A stretch of 38,315 bases of DNA from Cecembia lonarensis LW9. Its GTDB lineage: Bacteria > Bacteroidota > Bacteroidia > Cytophagales > Cyclobacteriaceae. Of this stretch, positions 14,938 through 24,371 are shown piece by piece. Within the stretch, counting starts at the first letter, position 1, and the number at the start of each line of letters is the position of its first letter. A program made the position numbers and the translations under genes. The notes beneath the pieces were generated by a model that did no database searches, was not told the DNA's origin, and saw nothing but the letters and a program-made list of their open reading frames with translations. The DNA is taken from NCBI RefSeq assembly GCF_000298295.1, contig NZ_AMGM01000040.1, positions 1-38,315 on the forward strand, given 5' to 3'.

Positions 14938-15050
14938 AGCATTTTGGGTTTAGTTTCAACAATATAAACTACGAATTAAAATTGAATTTTCAAAATATTT
15001 ACCTAATTAAAATAAATATTCAGAATAAAAAATTTATAATTTAATTATTG

Positions 15051-15536
15051 ATGTTAGAAAATTTTGAACATATCAGTAAATCTGAATTTCCAGCAAATAA
15101 AAAACTCTTATCTAAGCTGAGAAAACTGAAAGGCCAGGTATTGGATGAGGCATTCTCTTTTGCACATGAAGAAAAATTTAAAACCATTGATTGTCTTCAG
15201 TGTGCCAATTGTTGCAAAACAACAAGTCCAATTTTTATACGGACAGATATTGAGCGTTTGGCCAAAGTTTTCAAAATGAAGCCATCAAAATTTTTGGACA
15301 CATACCTACACCTAGATGAGGATGGGGATTATGTCCTAAATGCTTCACCTTGTCCATTTTTAAATAAAGACAATACATGCCTCGTCTACGAAGACCGCCC
15401 CAAAGCATGCAGGGAATATCCACATACCAACAGAAAAAATATGCATGGCATATTGAATTTAACCTTAAAAAATTCCCTGGTTTGCCCTGCTGTTTTTGAA
15501 ATATTTCAAGACTTTCAAAAAGATTTTAGGAAGTAA
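15051..15536 (+). CDS. YkgJ family cysteine-cluster protein
   Basis: A 161-aa cytoplasmic protein with the YkgJ (Fe-S or zinc) cysteine pattern: CLQCANCC early (about 47-54), SPCPFLNKDNTC and then DRPKACREYPH in the middle. These eight or so Cys are the family's metal ligands, thought to bind an Fe-S cluster or zinc; function is not established. A TTG directly before the ATG (15048) is in frame, but I take the ATG at 15051. The spacing to the ROK kinase is 49 nt on the same strand, so co-transcription is possible. Confidence 0.85.
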   Translation: MLENFEHISKSEFPANKKLLSKLRKLKGQVLDEAFSFAHEEKFKTIDCLQCANCCKTTSPIFIRTDIERLAKVFKMKPSKFLDTYLHLDEDGDYVLNASPCPFLNKDNTCLVYEDRPKACREYPHTNRKNMHGILNLTLKNSLVCPAVFEIFQDFQKDFRK

Positions 15537-15585
15537 GTCAATCTCTTTTTTAACTTAGGGCTCTAAACCTATTGAAGAAATAACC

Positions 15586-16512
15586 ATGAATAAATCCGAA
15601 GAACACTTTTTAGGCGTTGATGTCGGCGGAACCCATCTTAAAATTGGGTTAGTGAACAAAAGCGGAGAGATCCTTTCATTTGAAAAAATAGATACCGCTC
15701 CATACAGGGACGACCCTAAAGGTTTTAACCATAGATTTATTGAGGGGATGGGGGATATTCTTGCCAAGTTCCCCGACATAAAAAAAGTTGGGATTGGCTT
15801 ACCGGGTTTGATATCTAAAGATAGAAAAACCACGCTTGAAATCCCTGCTATTCCAGCACTGAATGGTTTTCCATTAAAAGAAGAGCTTAAGAAAAAATAT
15901 GGCCATATTTCCTTTTTTCTGGAAAATGATGCTGCATCAGCTGCAATAGGTGAATACAGGTTTGGAAAAAACAATCCGCCCGAGAACTTTTTGTTTATCA
16001 CCATGGGAACTGGTATTGGGAGTGCGCTGGTATTAGATGGCGAGATATTTAAAGGGTGTAGAGGCAATGCCATGGAGATGGGCCACATGCTTTCCAGAGG
16101 AAACCAAGGGTTAGAAACTTTAATAGGAAGGAACGGGATTCTCAGAATTTTGGACAGGTTTATCCAGGCTTATCCTAGGTTAGTAGGGGAATTGGAAAAT
16201 AAAGAATTAGGCACCCATCTTTTAGTGGATACAGCCAAAGCGGGTAATGAAATTTCTTTGATGGTATTTGAAGAGGTGGGTAGAATTCTGGGAGAAGCGA
16301 TTGTTTCTACCATTCGTGTCCTTGATGTGACGCATGTATATTTCGGAGGAGGGATTTCTGCAGGTTTGGAGTTTATGATGCCTTCAATGGAAAAGACGGT
16401 GAGACAATACCTTACACCTTATTATGTCAAAGACCTGAATTTGATCAAAGCTACTCTTGAAAACAACGCCGGCACTTTGGGTGCAGCGGCACTTTGTTTT
16501 ATGGAAGAATAA
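15586..16512 (+). CDS. ROK family sugar kinase (glucokinase-like), zinc motif absent
   Basis: A 308-aa kinase of the ROK family. The phosphate-1 motif is GVDVGGTHLKIG (10-21), the catalytic base Asp115 sits in LENDAASAAIGEY, and phosphate-2 is ITMGTGIGSALVLDGEIFKG (138-157). MEMGHM carries the conserved His167. The usual ROK zinc site C-x-C-G-x-x-G-C, 8-10 residues after that His, is not present: the sequence reads LSRGNQGLETLIGRNG. The C-terminal HVYFGGGISAG is typical. It probably phosphorylates a hexose such as glucose or mannose with ATP or polyphosphate; the substrate is not decidable here. Confidence 0.87.
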   Translation: MNKSEEHFLGVDVGGTHLKIGLVNKSGEILSFEKIDTAPYRDDPKGFNHRFIEGMGDILAKFPDIKKVGIGLPGLISKDRKTTLEIPAIPALNGFPLKEELKKKYGHISFFLENDAASAAIGEYRFGKNNPPENFLFITMGTGIGSALVLDGEIFKGCRGNAMEMGHMLSRGNQGLETLIGRNGILRILDRFIQAYPRLVGELENKELGTHLLVDTAKAGNEISLMVFEEVGRILGEAIVSTIRVLDVTHVYFGGGISAGLEFMMPSMEKTVRQYLTPYYVKDLNLIKATLENNAGTLGAAALCFMEE

Positions 16513-16522
16513 AAGACCAAGT

Positions 16523-16939
16523 TTATGGCGCTAGATTGCTGATGGTAACCTCACTTACCCTGCTGATGGCATTGAGCCTGAAAATGACCATTAATGGGGT
16601 ATCAACGCTTTCAGTGTCCTCACAGGCAGGAGCTGGCTCAATGAAATAAATGAAAAAAGTCTGACTACGGTCAGCCAGTTCCACTTTATCAGGTCTGCCG
16701 AATGTTTTAATCAAAGCCTGATTATCTTTGGCCAAAAATTCATTCTTCACTTCCCTGAAAGCTTCCAGGTCTTTGGCTCTCAAACCTAGACAGCCATTTC
16801 TGTCCTGTTTCCATAGCTCTAAATCCAGTCCCTCAATCTTTACTTTTGAAGAACATTGCATGTTTAAACCTGCAAAAAAAACACATAAAAGCAGGCTAAA
16901 AGCCATATTGATGAATCTGATGGTATTTGAATTTTTCAT
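16523..16939 (-). CDS. Small hypothetical exported protein (possible lipoprotein)
   Basis: A 138-aa protein with an N-terminal hydrophobic segment (FINMAFSLLLCVFFAGL) ending at NMQCSS, which could be a non-standard lipobox with Cys29. The rest is soluble: a DRNGCLGLR segment, KTFGRPDKVELADRSQTFFI and FRLNAISRVSEVTISN. The GRPD...E.....Q.F.YFI pattern recalls small SmpA/OmlA-like domains, but this is only a resemblance. I do not recognise the family. The frame extends four codons upstream to a TTG (16951); the ATG at 16939 is preferred. It converges with the ROK kinase, with only 10 nt between stop codons and no terminator hairpin. Confidence 0.65.
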   Translation of the reverse strand: MKNSNTIRFINMAFSLLLCVFFAGLNMQCSSKVKIEGLDLELWKQDRNGCLGLRAKDLEAFREVKNEFLAKDNQALIKTFGRPDKVELADRSQTFFIYFIEPAPACEDTESVDTPLMVIFRLNAISRVSEVTISNLAP

Positions 16940-17217
16940 AAGTGTTTGCAAAGAAAGTAAGGTTTAGCAAAGCATGAAAGGCAGCAGCTCATTTTTAATC
17001 ATTTACTTTTTAGATGCTGAAAATATGTGTCTGGAAATGGATCTGAAAAATTTATATATAAGGTAAATACCATAAATTGGCCTTGAAACCTTCTTCATTA
17101 TCAGCAATTTCTATTATTTGTCCATGCTAAGTTCTTTTAAAAACCCAAAATCCTAAAAACAGTTTCAATTTTGTGTCCTTTTTAATATTTATATTAGCGA
17201 CCTAAATTATATTAAAC

Positions 17218-17712
17218 ATGTATTACAGATTCGGAAAAGCATTTCATTTCATTTCAGTTCTTTTCTTCGTTTTCGCATTCCTTTACATATATGCTTCATT
17301 ACCTGACTTGGTATCGTATCAATTGAACGAGGATGGTGTAGGAATTAAAATCATGACCAAAAGTTCATTTTTTTACACTGGAATAATATTATTTTTAGTC
17401 CTGAACGTTTTATTGATAGCACCAGGCAAGCTGATAGAAAATCAAAGTACCGCTAACCTAAAACGTTTATTCCCCACTGGAGACGTTTTCAGGGATTATA
17501 TGCTTACTTGGATTTACAGTTTCGTTGGCATTATCAATGTTTCCCTTTGTATTTTGGGAATCTTTGTCCTCAGTATCAATAATCAAAATGAAATGGCAAC
17601 CAGTGAATTTACATTCTTCTTCTATTTGGTTCCCATATTTTTTGTAGTTTGGATACTTGGACTCTTTTGGATCCTCATACAAAAATTTAAAAGCATTAAA
17701 AAGCAACCTTAA
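17218..17712 (+). CDS. Four-helix integral membrane protein (hypothetical)
   Basis: A 164-aa membrane protein with four hydrophobic helices at about 10-29, 52-69, 99-121 and 136-157. The loop after helix 1 (YASLPDLVSYQLNEDGVGIK) recalls the DUF1648 pattern (LPD...H.n..G), a domain of small membrane proteins of unknown role; this is weak. No catalytic motif is visible. It ends 34 nt before the topoisomerase B-subunit gene on the same strand, so it may be the first gene of that transcript, but a functional link is not evident. Confidence 0.7.
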   Translation: MYYRFGKAFHFISVLFFVFAFLYIYASLPDLVSYQLNEDGVGIKIMTKSSFFYTGIILFLVLNVLLIAPGKLIENQSTANLKRLFPTGDVFRDYMLTWIYSFVGIINVSLCILGIFVLSINNQNEMATSEFTFFFYLVPIFFVVWILGLFWILIQKFKSIKKQP

Positions 17713-17746
17713 TACGAACAGGCAACAACAATTAGGATTAACATAA

Positions 17747-19636
17747 ATGGCAGAAAAGGTTCAATATACCGAAGACAGTATCAAATCTCTGGATTGGAGA
17801 GAACATATCCGCTTAAGGCCGGGCATGTATATTGGCAAATTAGGGGATGGCAGTGCTCAGGACGATGGTATATATGTGTTGGTCAAGGAAGTGGTGGACA
17901 ACAGTATCGATGAGCATATGATGGGTTATGGGCGTACCATTGACATCAAAATTTCTGAACACAGGGTGGAAATAAGGGATTATGGCAGAGGGATACCCCT
18001 GGGGAAAGTTATTGATTGCGTTTCCAAAATCAATACAGGGGGAAAATATGATTCCGGAGCATTTCAAAAATCTGTTGGCCTTAATGGCGTAGGTACCAAA
18101 GCAGTGAATGCACTATCTGAATATTTCAAGGTTCAATCTTACAGAGACGGGGAAACTAAAGTCGCTGAATTTGAAAAAGGGGTGTTGATTGAGGATAAAA
18201 AGATCGATAAAAGTTCAGAGAGGAATGGTACTAAAATCATATTTTCACCTGATCCTACCGTTTTCAAAAATTATCACTTTATTCCGGAATATCTGGAAAA
18301 TCAAATTTGGAATTATGCCTTTTTGAATGCCGGCTTGACCATCAATTTCAATGGTAAAAAGTTTTTCTCGGAAAAAGGGCTCTTCGATCTTTTGATGCGA
18401 AAGGTAGATGAAGACAGCATTCGGTATCCGGTTATCCATCTCAAGGGCAACGACATAGAAATGGCTTTAACCCACTCTAATCAGTACGGTGAAGAATATT
18501 ATTCCTTTGTCAATGGACAGTTTACCACACAAGGGGGTACACATTTAGCGGCTTTTAGGGAAGCATTGGTTAAAACCCTAAGAGAGTTTTATAAAAAAGA
18601 TTTTGATGCTTCGGATGTGAGGCAATCTGTAGTAGGAGCAATAGCTGTCCGTGTTCAGGAACCTGTTTTTGAATCACAGACAAAAACAAAACTTGGATCA
18701 CAAACGGTAGGACCTGATGGGCCAACCTTAAGGACATTTGTGAATGATTTTGTAAAGACTGAACTTGACAATTACCTACACAAGAACCCGGCTGTGGCAG
18801 ATGCCCTGCTGAAACGTATCCTTCAATCCGAAAGGGAAAGGAAAGAAATTTCAGGCATCAAGAAATTGGCCAATGAAAGGGCCAAAAAAGCCAATTTGCA
18901 CAATAAAAAGCTTAGGGATTGCAGGGTTCATTACGACGATCCCAAGGGAGATGATGAAATGAAAAACAAAACCATGCTTTTCATTACAGAAGGTGACTCA
19001 GCCTCAGGCTCTATTACCAAGTCAAGAGATGTGCAGACACAGGCAGTTTTCTCGCTTCGTGGCAAGCCCCTGAATTGCTACGGAATGACCAAAAAAGTAG
19101 TTTATGAAAATGAGGAATTCAACCTTTTACAGCATGCCCTCAATATTGAGGATGGTATAGAGGGTTTGCGATATCGTAAAATTGTGATAGCCACTGATGC
19201 AGATGTAGACGGTATGCATATCCGGCTTCTGATAATGACCTATTTCCTTCAGTTCTTCCCTGATCTTGTGAAGAATGGACATTTATTTATACTCGACACG
19301 CCTCTTTTTAGGGTCAGAAACAAAAAAGAAACCATCTATTGCTACACCGATGAAGAGAGGCAAAGGGCCATTCATAAGTTGGGTAAATCCGCGGAAATAA
19401 CCAGGTTTAAAGGTCTAGGAGAAATATCTCCTGAAGAGTTTGGCACATTTATCGGAGAAGATATCAGACTTGACCCCATTATTTTGAGTAAGGAAACCAA
19501 GATTGCAGACCTTCTCAACTTTTATATGGGTAAAAATACGCCCGACCGGCAGAATTTTATCATCGATAACCTTAAAATTGAGAAGGATATTGTTTTTGAT
19601 GATCCTGCGCAGCAAACAGAAGTAGAAGCGGCCTAA
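17747..19636 (+). CDS. parE: Type IIA DNA topoisomerase B subunit (topoisomerase IV ParE type)
   Basis: The 629-aa ATPase subunit of a type IIA topoisomerase, which decatenates or relaxes DNA together with the A subunit encoded next. The GHKL ATPase site has Glu48 and Asn52 ([10 protein letters not shown]), Asp78 (DYGRGIP) and the [11 protein letters not shown] lid (111-121), with the QTK-loop Lys313. The TOPRIM domain carries Glu415 (TEGDSASG) and the Asp triad 484/486/488 ([10 protein letters not shown]). The length is that of ParE and of GyrB forms lacking the large insertion. Pairing with an adjacent ParC-type gene makes topoisomerase IV the likely call; gyrase genes in this phylum normally lie elsewhere. 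A 90-nt spacer with small hairpins, including palindrome GGCCAATTGGCC at 19644-19655, separates it from parC. Confidence 0.9.
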   Translation: MAEKVQYTEDSIKSLDWREHIRLRPGMYIGKLGDGSAQDDGIYVLVKEVVDNSIDEHMMGYGRTIDIKISEHRVEIRDYGRGIPLGKVIDCVSKINTGGKYDSGAFQKSVGLNGVGTKAVNALSEYFKVQSYRDGETKVAEFEKGVLIEDKKIDKSSERNGTKIIFSPDPTVFKNYHFIPEYLENQIWNYAFLNAGLTINFNGKKFFSEKGLFDLLMRKVDEDSIRYPVIHLKGNDIEMALTHSNQYGEEYYSFVNGQFTTQGGTHLAAFREALVKTLREFYKKDFDASDVRQSVVGAIAVRVQEPVFESQTKTKLGSQTVGPDGPTLRTFVNDFVKTELDNYLHKNPAVADALLKRILQSERERKEISGIKKLANERAKKANLHNKKLRDCRVHYDDPKGDDEMKNKTMLFITEGDSASGSITKSRDVQTQAVFSLRGKPLNCYGMTKKVVYENEEFNLLQHALNIEDGIEGLRYRKIVIATDADVDGMHIRLLIMTYFLQFFPDLVKNGHLFILDTPLFRVRNKKETIYCYTDEERQRAIHKLGKSAEITRFKGLGEISPEEFGTFIGEDIRLDPIILSKETKIADLLNFYMGKNTPDRQNFIIDNLKIEKDIVFDDPAQQTEVEAA

Positions 19637-19726
19637 ACTTAAAGGCCAATTGGCCAATGCTGAATTCATTGATATGAAAACCTAGCTATTGCTTGAATAG
19701 GCAATATTGAGAAATCAAAAAATTAA

Positions 19727-22318
19727 ATGAGCGATAATACACCAAATAATCCTGAGGAAAAGGAAGACAGTTTACATGACTCCATTCCTGTAACCGGAAT
19801 GTACAAAGACTGGTTTTTGGATTATGCCTCCTATGTGATTTTAGAAAGGGCTGTTCCTGCCATTGAAGATGGATTGAAACCTGTACAGCGACGGATCCTA
19901 CATGCCATGAAAGAGATGGATGATGGCAGGTTCAACAAGGTGGCCAACATCATAGGACAATCCATGCAATATCACCCACATGGAGATGCCTCCATTGGTG
20001 ATGCCATAGTTAATATGGGGCAAAAGGATTTATTGATAGAGACTCAGGGCAACTGGGGTGATATCCGTACCGGAGATTCTGCTGCAGCAGCTAGATACAT
20101 TGAGGCCAGGCTTTCAAAGTTTGCCCTGGAAGTAGTCTTTAATCCCCAAACCACCGAATGGCAACTTTCTTATGATGGAAGAAAGCGGGAACCCATCACA
20201 CTTCCTGTGAAATTTCCACTGTTGTTGGCGCAAGGAGTAGAGGGGATTGCCGTAGGCTTATCCACCAAAATATTGCCCCACAACTTCTGCGAATTGATAG
20301 AAGGTTCCATTGCTATTCTTAAAGGTGAAAAGACCAACGTTTTGCCAGACTTTCCCACTGGTGGTTTGGCTGATTTTACTGAGTACAATGAGGGGTTAAG
20401 AGGGGGTAAAATCAAAGTTCGAGCAAGAATTGAAGAGGGGGACAATAAAACACTATTAATCAAAGATATACCGTTTGGTACAACAACCAATTCCTTGATT
20501 GATTCCATCATCAAAGCCAATGATAAAGGAAAGATAAAGATCAAGAAAGTAGTAGACAATACGGCCAAGGATGTAGAAATACAGATCCAATTGGCGCCAG
20601 GGCAATCACCGGATATGACCATCGATGCCCTCTATGCATTTACTGACTGTGAAGTAAGCATTTCTCCTAATGCCTGTGTGATCATTGAAGAGAAACCTGT
20701 GTTTCTTACTGTCAATGAGATTTTGGCATATAATACAAAGCAGACCAGAGCCCTGCTCAAAAGGGAACTGGAGATCCGAAAAGGAGAGTTGATGGAAAAA
20801 TTACTCTTTTCTTCTTTGGAGAAAATATTCATTGAAAACAGGATTTACCGGGACATAGAGGAATGCGAAACATGGGATGCTGTCATTCAGACCATAGACA
20901 AAGGTTTAGATCCTTTCAAACCTGATTTCTACAGGGAGATTACAACAGATGATATCGTTCGCCTGACAGAAATCAAGATCAAAAGGATTTCCAAATTTGA
21001 TGCTTTCAAGGCAGATGAGCTGATGCGCAGGCTTCAGGACGAACTCAAGGAGGTTAATTACAATTTGAAGCACCTGACTGAATATGCCATCAAGTATTAT
21101 GAAAACCTCTTGACAAAATATGGCAAAGGAAGAGAGAGGAAGACTGAAATCAGAACTTTTGATACGATTGAAGCCACTGTAGTGGCAGCCAATAATGCCA
21201 AACTTTACGTCAATAGGGCGGATGGATTTGTTGGGTATGGCCTTAAAAAGGATGAATTCATCTGCGATTGCTCCGACCTGGATGATATTATTGTTTTCCG
21301 TAGAGACGGCAAATGCGTGGTGACTAGAATTCAGGAAAAAGGTTTTGTGGGTAAAGATATCATACATGTAGCGGTATTTAGGAAAGGGGATGAGCGAATG
21401 GTATATAACCTGATTTATTTGGATGGCACATCAGGCAAAGCCATGGTCAAAAGATTTCAGGTACTAGCAGTTACAAGGGACAGGGAGTATGACCTAACAA
21501 AAGGAACCAAGGGTTCAAAGGTGTTGTACATGACGGCTAATCCAAATGGTGAGGCTGAACTTGTCACGGTATACCTTACCCAAGGTGCCAAAGCCAGAAT
21601 CAAGGTCTTTGATTTTGATTTCAGTACCATTGAAATCAAAGGTAGAAATGCCGGTGGAAATATTTTGACCAAATATCCCATTAGAAAGATTCAGCTGAAG
21701 ATGGAAGGGGTATCTACTTTGGGAGGCTTGGACATCTACTATGATGGGTCTATTGGTAGACTTAATACAGACCAAAGGGGTCAAATGATCGGTAATTTCT
21801 TGGGTGAAGATAAAATCATTGTCTTCTACAAAAACGGAGACTATGAAATCACCTCATTTGAATTGACCAATCGCTACGAAGCCAAAGACGTACTTTTGAT
21901 TGAAAAATTTGATCCCGAAAAAGTAATCTCTATTGTTTATTATGATGGTGCTGGCAAAACGCATTACGTGAAGCGTTTTCTAATAGAGACAAGTACCATG
22001 AATAAAAAATTCAACGTAATTTCTGATCACAGACTATCCCGTCTTTTGGTGGTTTCAACCGAAAAACAACCACAGGTAAAAGTTAACGTCCTGAAAGGAA
22101 AGGAGAAAGAGACGTTAGAGTTTGATCTCGACATGTTGATTGATGTTAAAGGTTGGAAGACCATAGGCAACAAACTGACCTCCTATCAAGTAGTAGATGT
22201 ACAGGTGATTGATCAGAATGCAAATCAAGAAACAGAGCCACAGGAGGACGTAGAAGTCGGTTCAACCGTTTCCTTTAAAATCAAAAAAGACGATGAAGAA
22301 CAACTAGGATTATTTTAG
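19727..22318 (+). CDS. parC: Type IIA DNA topoisomerase A subunit (topoisomerase IV ParC type)
   Basis: The 863-aa DNA-breakage subunit. A winged-helix domain covers about 25-165 with catalytic Tyr124 next to Arg123 (AAARYIEARLS). The quinolone-determining segment is YHPHGDASIGDAIVNM (82-97). The tower and coiled-coil regions follow to about 480, with ILAYNTKQTRALLKRELEIR at 329-348. The C-terminal beta-pinwheel begins after about 500 and carries repeated DGxxGxxR-like blades. No GyrA box (QRRGGKG) is evident; TKGTKGSK is the closest stretch. This supports topoisomerase IV rather than gyrase. The Ser83-equivalent position of E. coli GyrA is Ala88. The tail is acidic (VGSTVSFKIKKDDEEQLGLF). 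It is closed by a strong terminator. Confidence 0.9.
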   Translation: MSDNTPNNPEEKEDSLHDSIPVTGMYKDWFLDYASYVILERAVPAIEDGLKPVQRRILHAMKEMDDGRFNKVANIIGQSMQYHPHGDASIGDAIVNMGQKDLLIETQGNWGDIRTGDSAAAARYIEARLSKFALEVVFNPQTTEWQLSYDGRKREPITLPVKFPLLLAQGVEGIAVGLSTKILPHNFCELIEGSIAILKGEKTNVLPDFPTGGLADFTEYNEGLRGGKIKVRARIEEGDNKTLLIKDIPFGTTTNSLIDSIIKANDKGKIKIKKVVDNTAKDVEIQIQLAPGQSPDMTIDALYAFTDCEVSISPNACVIIEEKPVFLTVNEILAYNTKQTRALLKRELEIRKGELMEKLLFSSLEKIFIENRIYRDIEECETWDAVIQTIDKGLDPFKPDFYREITTDDIVRLTEIKIKRISKFDAFKADELMRRLQDELKEVNYNLKHLTEYAIKYYENLLTKYGKGRERKTEIRTFDTIEATVVAANNAKLYVNRADGFVGYGLKKDEFICDCSDLDDIIVFRRDGKCVVTRIQEKGFVGKDIIHVAVFRKGDERMVYNLIYLDGTSGKAMVKRFQVLAVTRDREYDLTKGTKGSKVLYMTANPNGEAELVTVYLTQGAKARIKVFDFDFSTIEIKGRNAGGNILTKYPIRKIQLKMEGVSTLGGLDIYYDGSIGRLNTDQRGQMIGNFLGEDKIIVFYKNGDYEITSFELTNRYEAKDVLLIEKFDPEKVISIVYYDGAGKTHYVKRFLIETSTMNKKFNVISDHRLSRLLVVSTEKQPQVKVNVLKGKEKETLEFDLDMLIDVKGWKTIGNKLTSYQVVDVQVIDQNANQETEPQEDVEVGSTVSFKIKKDDEEQLGLF

Positions 22319-22329
22319 TAATATTTACC

Positions 22330-22373
22330 AAAAACCCGGCAGAAAAAAAGTAAATTTTCTGCCGGGTTTTTTT
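22330..22373 (+). terminator. Rho-independent terminator after parC
   Basis: Long stem AACCCGGCAGAAAA / TTTTCTGCCGGGTT with an A-rich loop, followed by a run of seven T residues. Ends the topoisomerase transcript. Confidence 0.9.
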
Positions 22374-22616
22374 ACCGACGGGTTGCAATTGTTTTAAACT
22401 ATGACAATCAGTAAAAATAGCTGCTTTTTAACTTGAAATAAATACATTTTCTTAATCTCGTAATACAAAACTTTAATAAGAAAAATTTATTTCATAAATG
22501 ACTACTTTGGATCTATTAATTTCTATAATTTATGTTTTTATAAGTTTTGGAAATAAGTAATTATTGTAAGAGAAATTAATATTAAAACAATATTTTTAGG
22601 TAAAAAATACCATCCT
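22374..22616. other. AT-rich leader upstream of the DUF1800-DUF1501 operon
   Basis: About 240 nt with no coding frame that I trust. Strongly AT-rich, presumably holding the operon promoter. I find no exact TAnnTTTG box; near-matches of wrong length occur (TACTTTGG near 22504, TAAGTTTTG near 22541). Confidence 0.35.
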
Positions 22617-24368
22617 ATGGCAAAGGCTGTTTTTACAGATTCGATTCGTTCAGGTCAATTTAGGGAATTATCTAAAAAGTACCGAAAAGTTGAATCCCTG
22701 GACTTGGGTGCCAACACAAGTGATCCTAAAAACAGCAAGGAGGAAGTTGCATACAATGCGCGTTTAGCCCAAATCACAGCTGGACTGGAGCCTTATAACG
22801 GGCCATTCACTGAGAGACATGTTGCCCATTTGATCAAAAGAATCAGTTTTGGAGTCAGTACAGGAGAATTACGACAGTATAGAAATGATACCATTGATCA
22901 GATATTAGATCGGTTTTTCAGCTTCAATCTTAATTACCCTGAGCCAATAAACAATTATAATCAGGAGGGGGAAGAGGGGATGGACCCTGATGTAGAGGCA
23001 GGAGCAACCTTTGTCAGGGCTAAGTTTGATCAGAATTTTGAAGGTGAAAGGATTATCTCCCTAAAAACATGGATGATTGGAAGGGTAATCAATGCCCAAA
23101 ATAGTGCGCTGGAAAAAATGATTCTTTTTTGGTGGCATTTTCTGCCCATAAAAATGTGGGATGTATTTGTGTCCAAAATCTGCTTCCGTTATTTCAAAAT
23201 GTTGGAAAGAAATGCCATAGGAAATTTTAAGGTCATGATTCGGGACTTGACTTTAGATCCGGGGATGTTGATATTTTTAAGTGGTGCATTCAACAACAAG
23301 TATACTCCAGATGAGAATTTTGCCAGAGAACTTCAGGAGTTGTTTTGTATTGGTAAGGGGAAGGACGCCGCTTATACGGAGGAGGATGTAAGGATGACCG
23401 CAAGGGTATTGACCGGCTGGACTGTTGATTGGGAATCTGTACATGAAGATGGGGAGCCTATTTCCTATTTCAACTCAGAAGCCCACCACACTGGCGATAA
23501 AAGATTTTCTGCATTTTATGGAAACAAAGTAATTTCTGGCAAAGCAGGAGATGCAGGAGCAGAAGAACTGGATGAGCTGCTCGATATGATTTTTTCCAAT
23601 CCTGAATGTGCCAAACATTTAGCCAGGAAACTATATGGTTTTTTTGTAACCCCTGAAATTACAGCACAGGCCGAAAGATTGGTCATCACCCCACTGGCGC
23701 AGGTTATCCTTCAACATAATTTCGACATATTGCCTGCCTTGAGGGTTTTATTGAAGTCTGCCCATTTTTACCATCAGGATATCATTGGAGTAGTAATAAA
23801 AACCCCCTTGGATTTCACTTTGGGCTTTTGGAAGTCCTTCAACATGCGTAAGGCAGCCAGCACCCTGGAAGAGCGTCAAATGTATGAAGGAATCTTGTGG
23901 CAGATGGCCAACCTGGGCATGGAAATTGGAGACCCACCCAATGTGGCAGGATGGCCACCTTTTTATCAAAGCCCCATGTATGACAAAATTTGGATCAATA
24001 CAGATACCATTGCCCGAAGGACCCTTTTAACCGACTCTTTGGTGTTTTGGGGTTTTAGGTTAAATGCCATGTTCAATGTACAGGCCAATGTTTTAAATTT
24101 TGTCAATACATTGGCCAATCCGGAAGATCCCAATTCGTTGATTAAAGATTCAGCATTGGTATTGTTAGGGGTTGATTTAGGCCCTATACAGTTTGAACAG
24201 GTAAAACAAGTACTGCTATCAGGGCAGGAACAGGATTACTATTGGACAGGGGCTTGGTTGACTTTTGAGGCAAATCCAAGTAACCTGGAGGCAAGAACGG
24301 TGGTATTAAACCGTTTGAATCCGGCATTTCAACTGCTTTTGCAGATGGCAGAAACCCATTTAATGTAG
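22617..24368 (+). CDS. DUF1800 domain-containing protein
   Basis: A 583-aa protein of the DUF1800 family. Recognised by FTERHVAHLIKRISFGVSTG (about 62-81), WWHFLPIKMW, DENFARELQELFCIGKG followed by YTEEDVRMTARVLTGWTVDW, and the C-terminal GDPPNVAGWPPFYQSPMY. The function of the family is not established. It is typically encoded next to DUF1501 proteins, as here (3 nt before the next ATG). No signal peptide is visible at the N-terminus (MAKAVFTDSIRSGQFRELSK), unlike its partner, so export, if any, would need another route. The start ATG is well placed after a long AT-rich leader. Confidence 0.9.
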   Translation: MAKAVFTDSIRSGQFRELSKKYRKVESLDLGANTSDPKNSKEEVAYNARLAQITAGLEPYNGPFTERHVAHLIKRISFGVSTGELRQYRNDTIDQILDRFFSFNLNYPEPINNYNQEGEEGMDPDVEAGATFVRAKFDQNFEGERIISLKTWMIGRVINAQNSALEKMILFWWHFLPIKMWDVFVSKICFRYFKMLERNAIGNFKVMIRDLTLDPGMLIFLSGAFNNKYTPDENFARELQELFCIGKGKDAAYTEEDVRMTARVLTGWTVDWESVHEDGEPISYFNSEAHHTGDKRFSAFYGNKVISGKAGDAGAEELDELLDMIFSNPECAKHLARKLYGFFVTPEITAQAERLVITPLAQVILQHNFDILPALRVLLKSAHFYHQDIIGVVIKTPLDFTLGFWKSFNMRKAASTLEERQMYEGILWQMANLGMEIGDPPNVAGWPPFYQSPMYDKIWINTDTIARRTLLTDSLVFWGFRLNAMFNVQANVLNFVNTLANPEDPNSLIKDSALVLLGVDLGPIQFEQVKQVLLSGQEQDYYWTGAWLTFEANPSNLEARTVVLNRLNPAFQLLLQMAETHLM

Positions 24369-24371
24369 CAC

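Noticed and set aside
20170-20622. 150-aa frame antisense to parC
   Set aside because: Shadow of a strongly supported conserved gene; composition is not protein-like and there is no start context.
17747-22318. Gyrase (gyrB-gyrA) instead of topoisomerase IV
   Set aside because: No clear GyrA box in the A subunit and adjacent B-A order in one operon; the B-subunit length also fits ParE. Not fully excluded.
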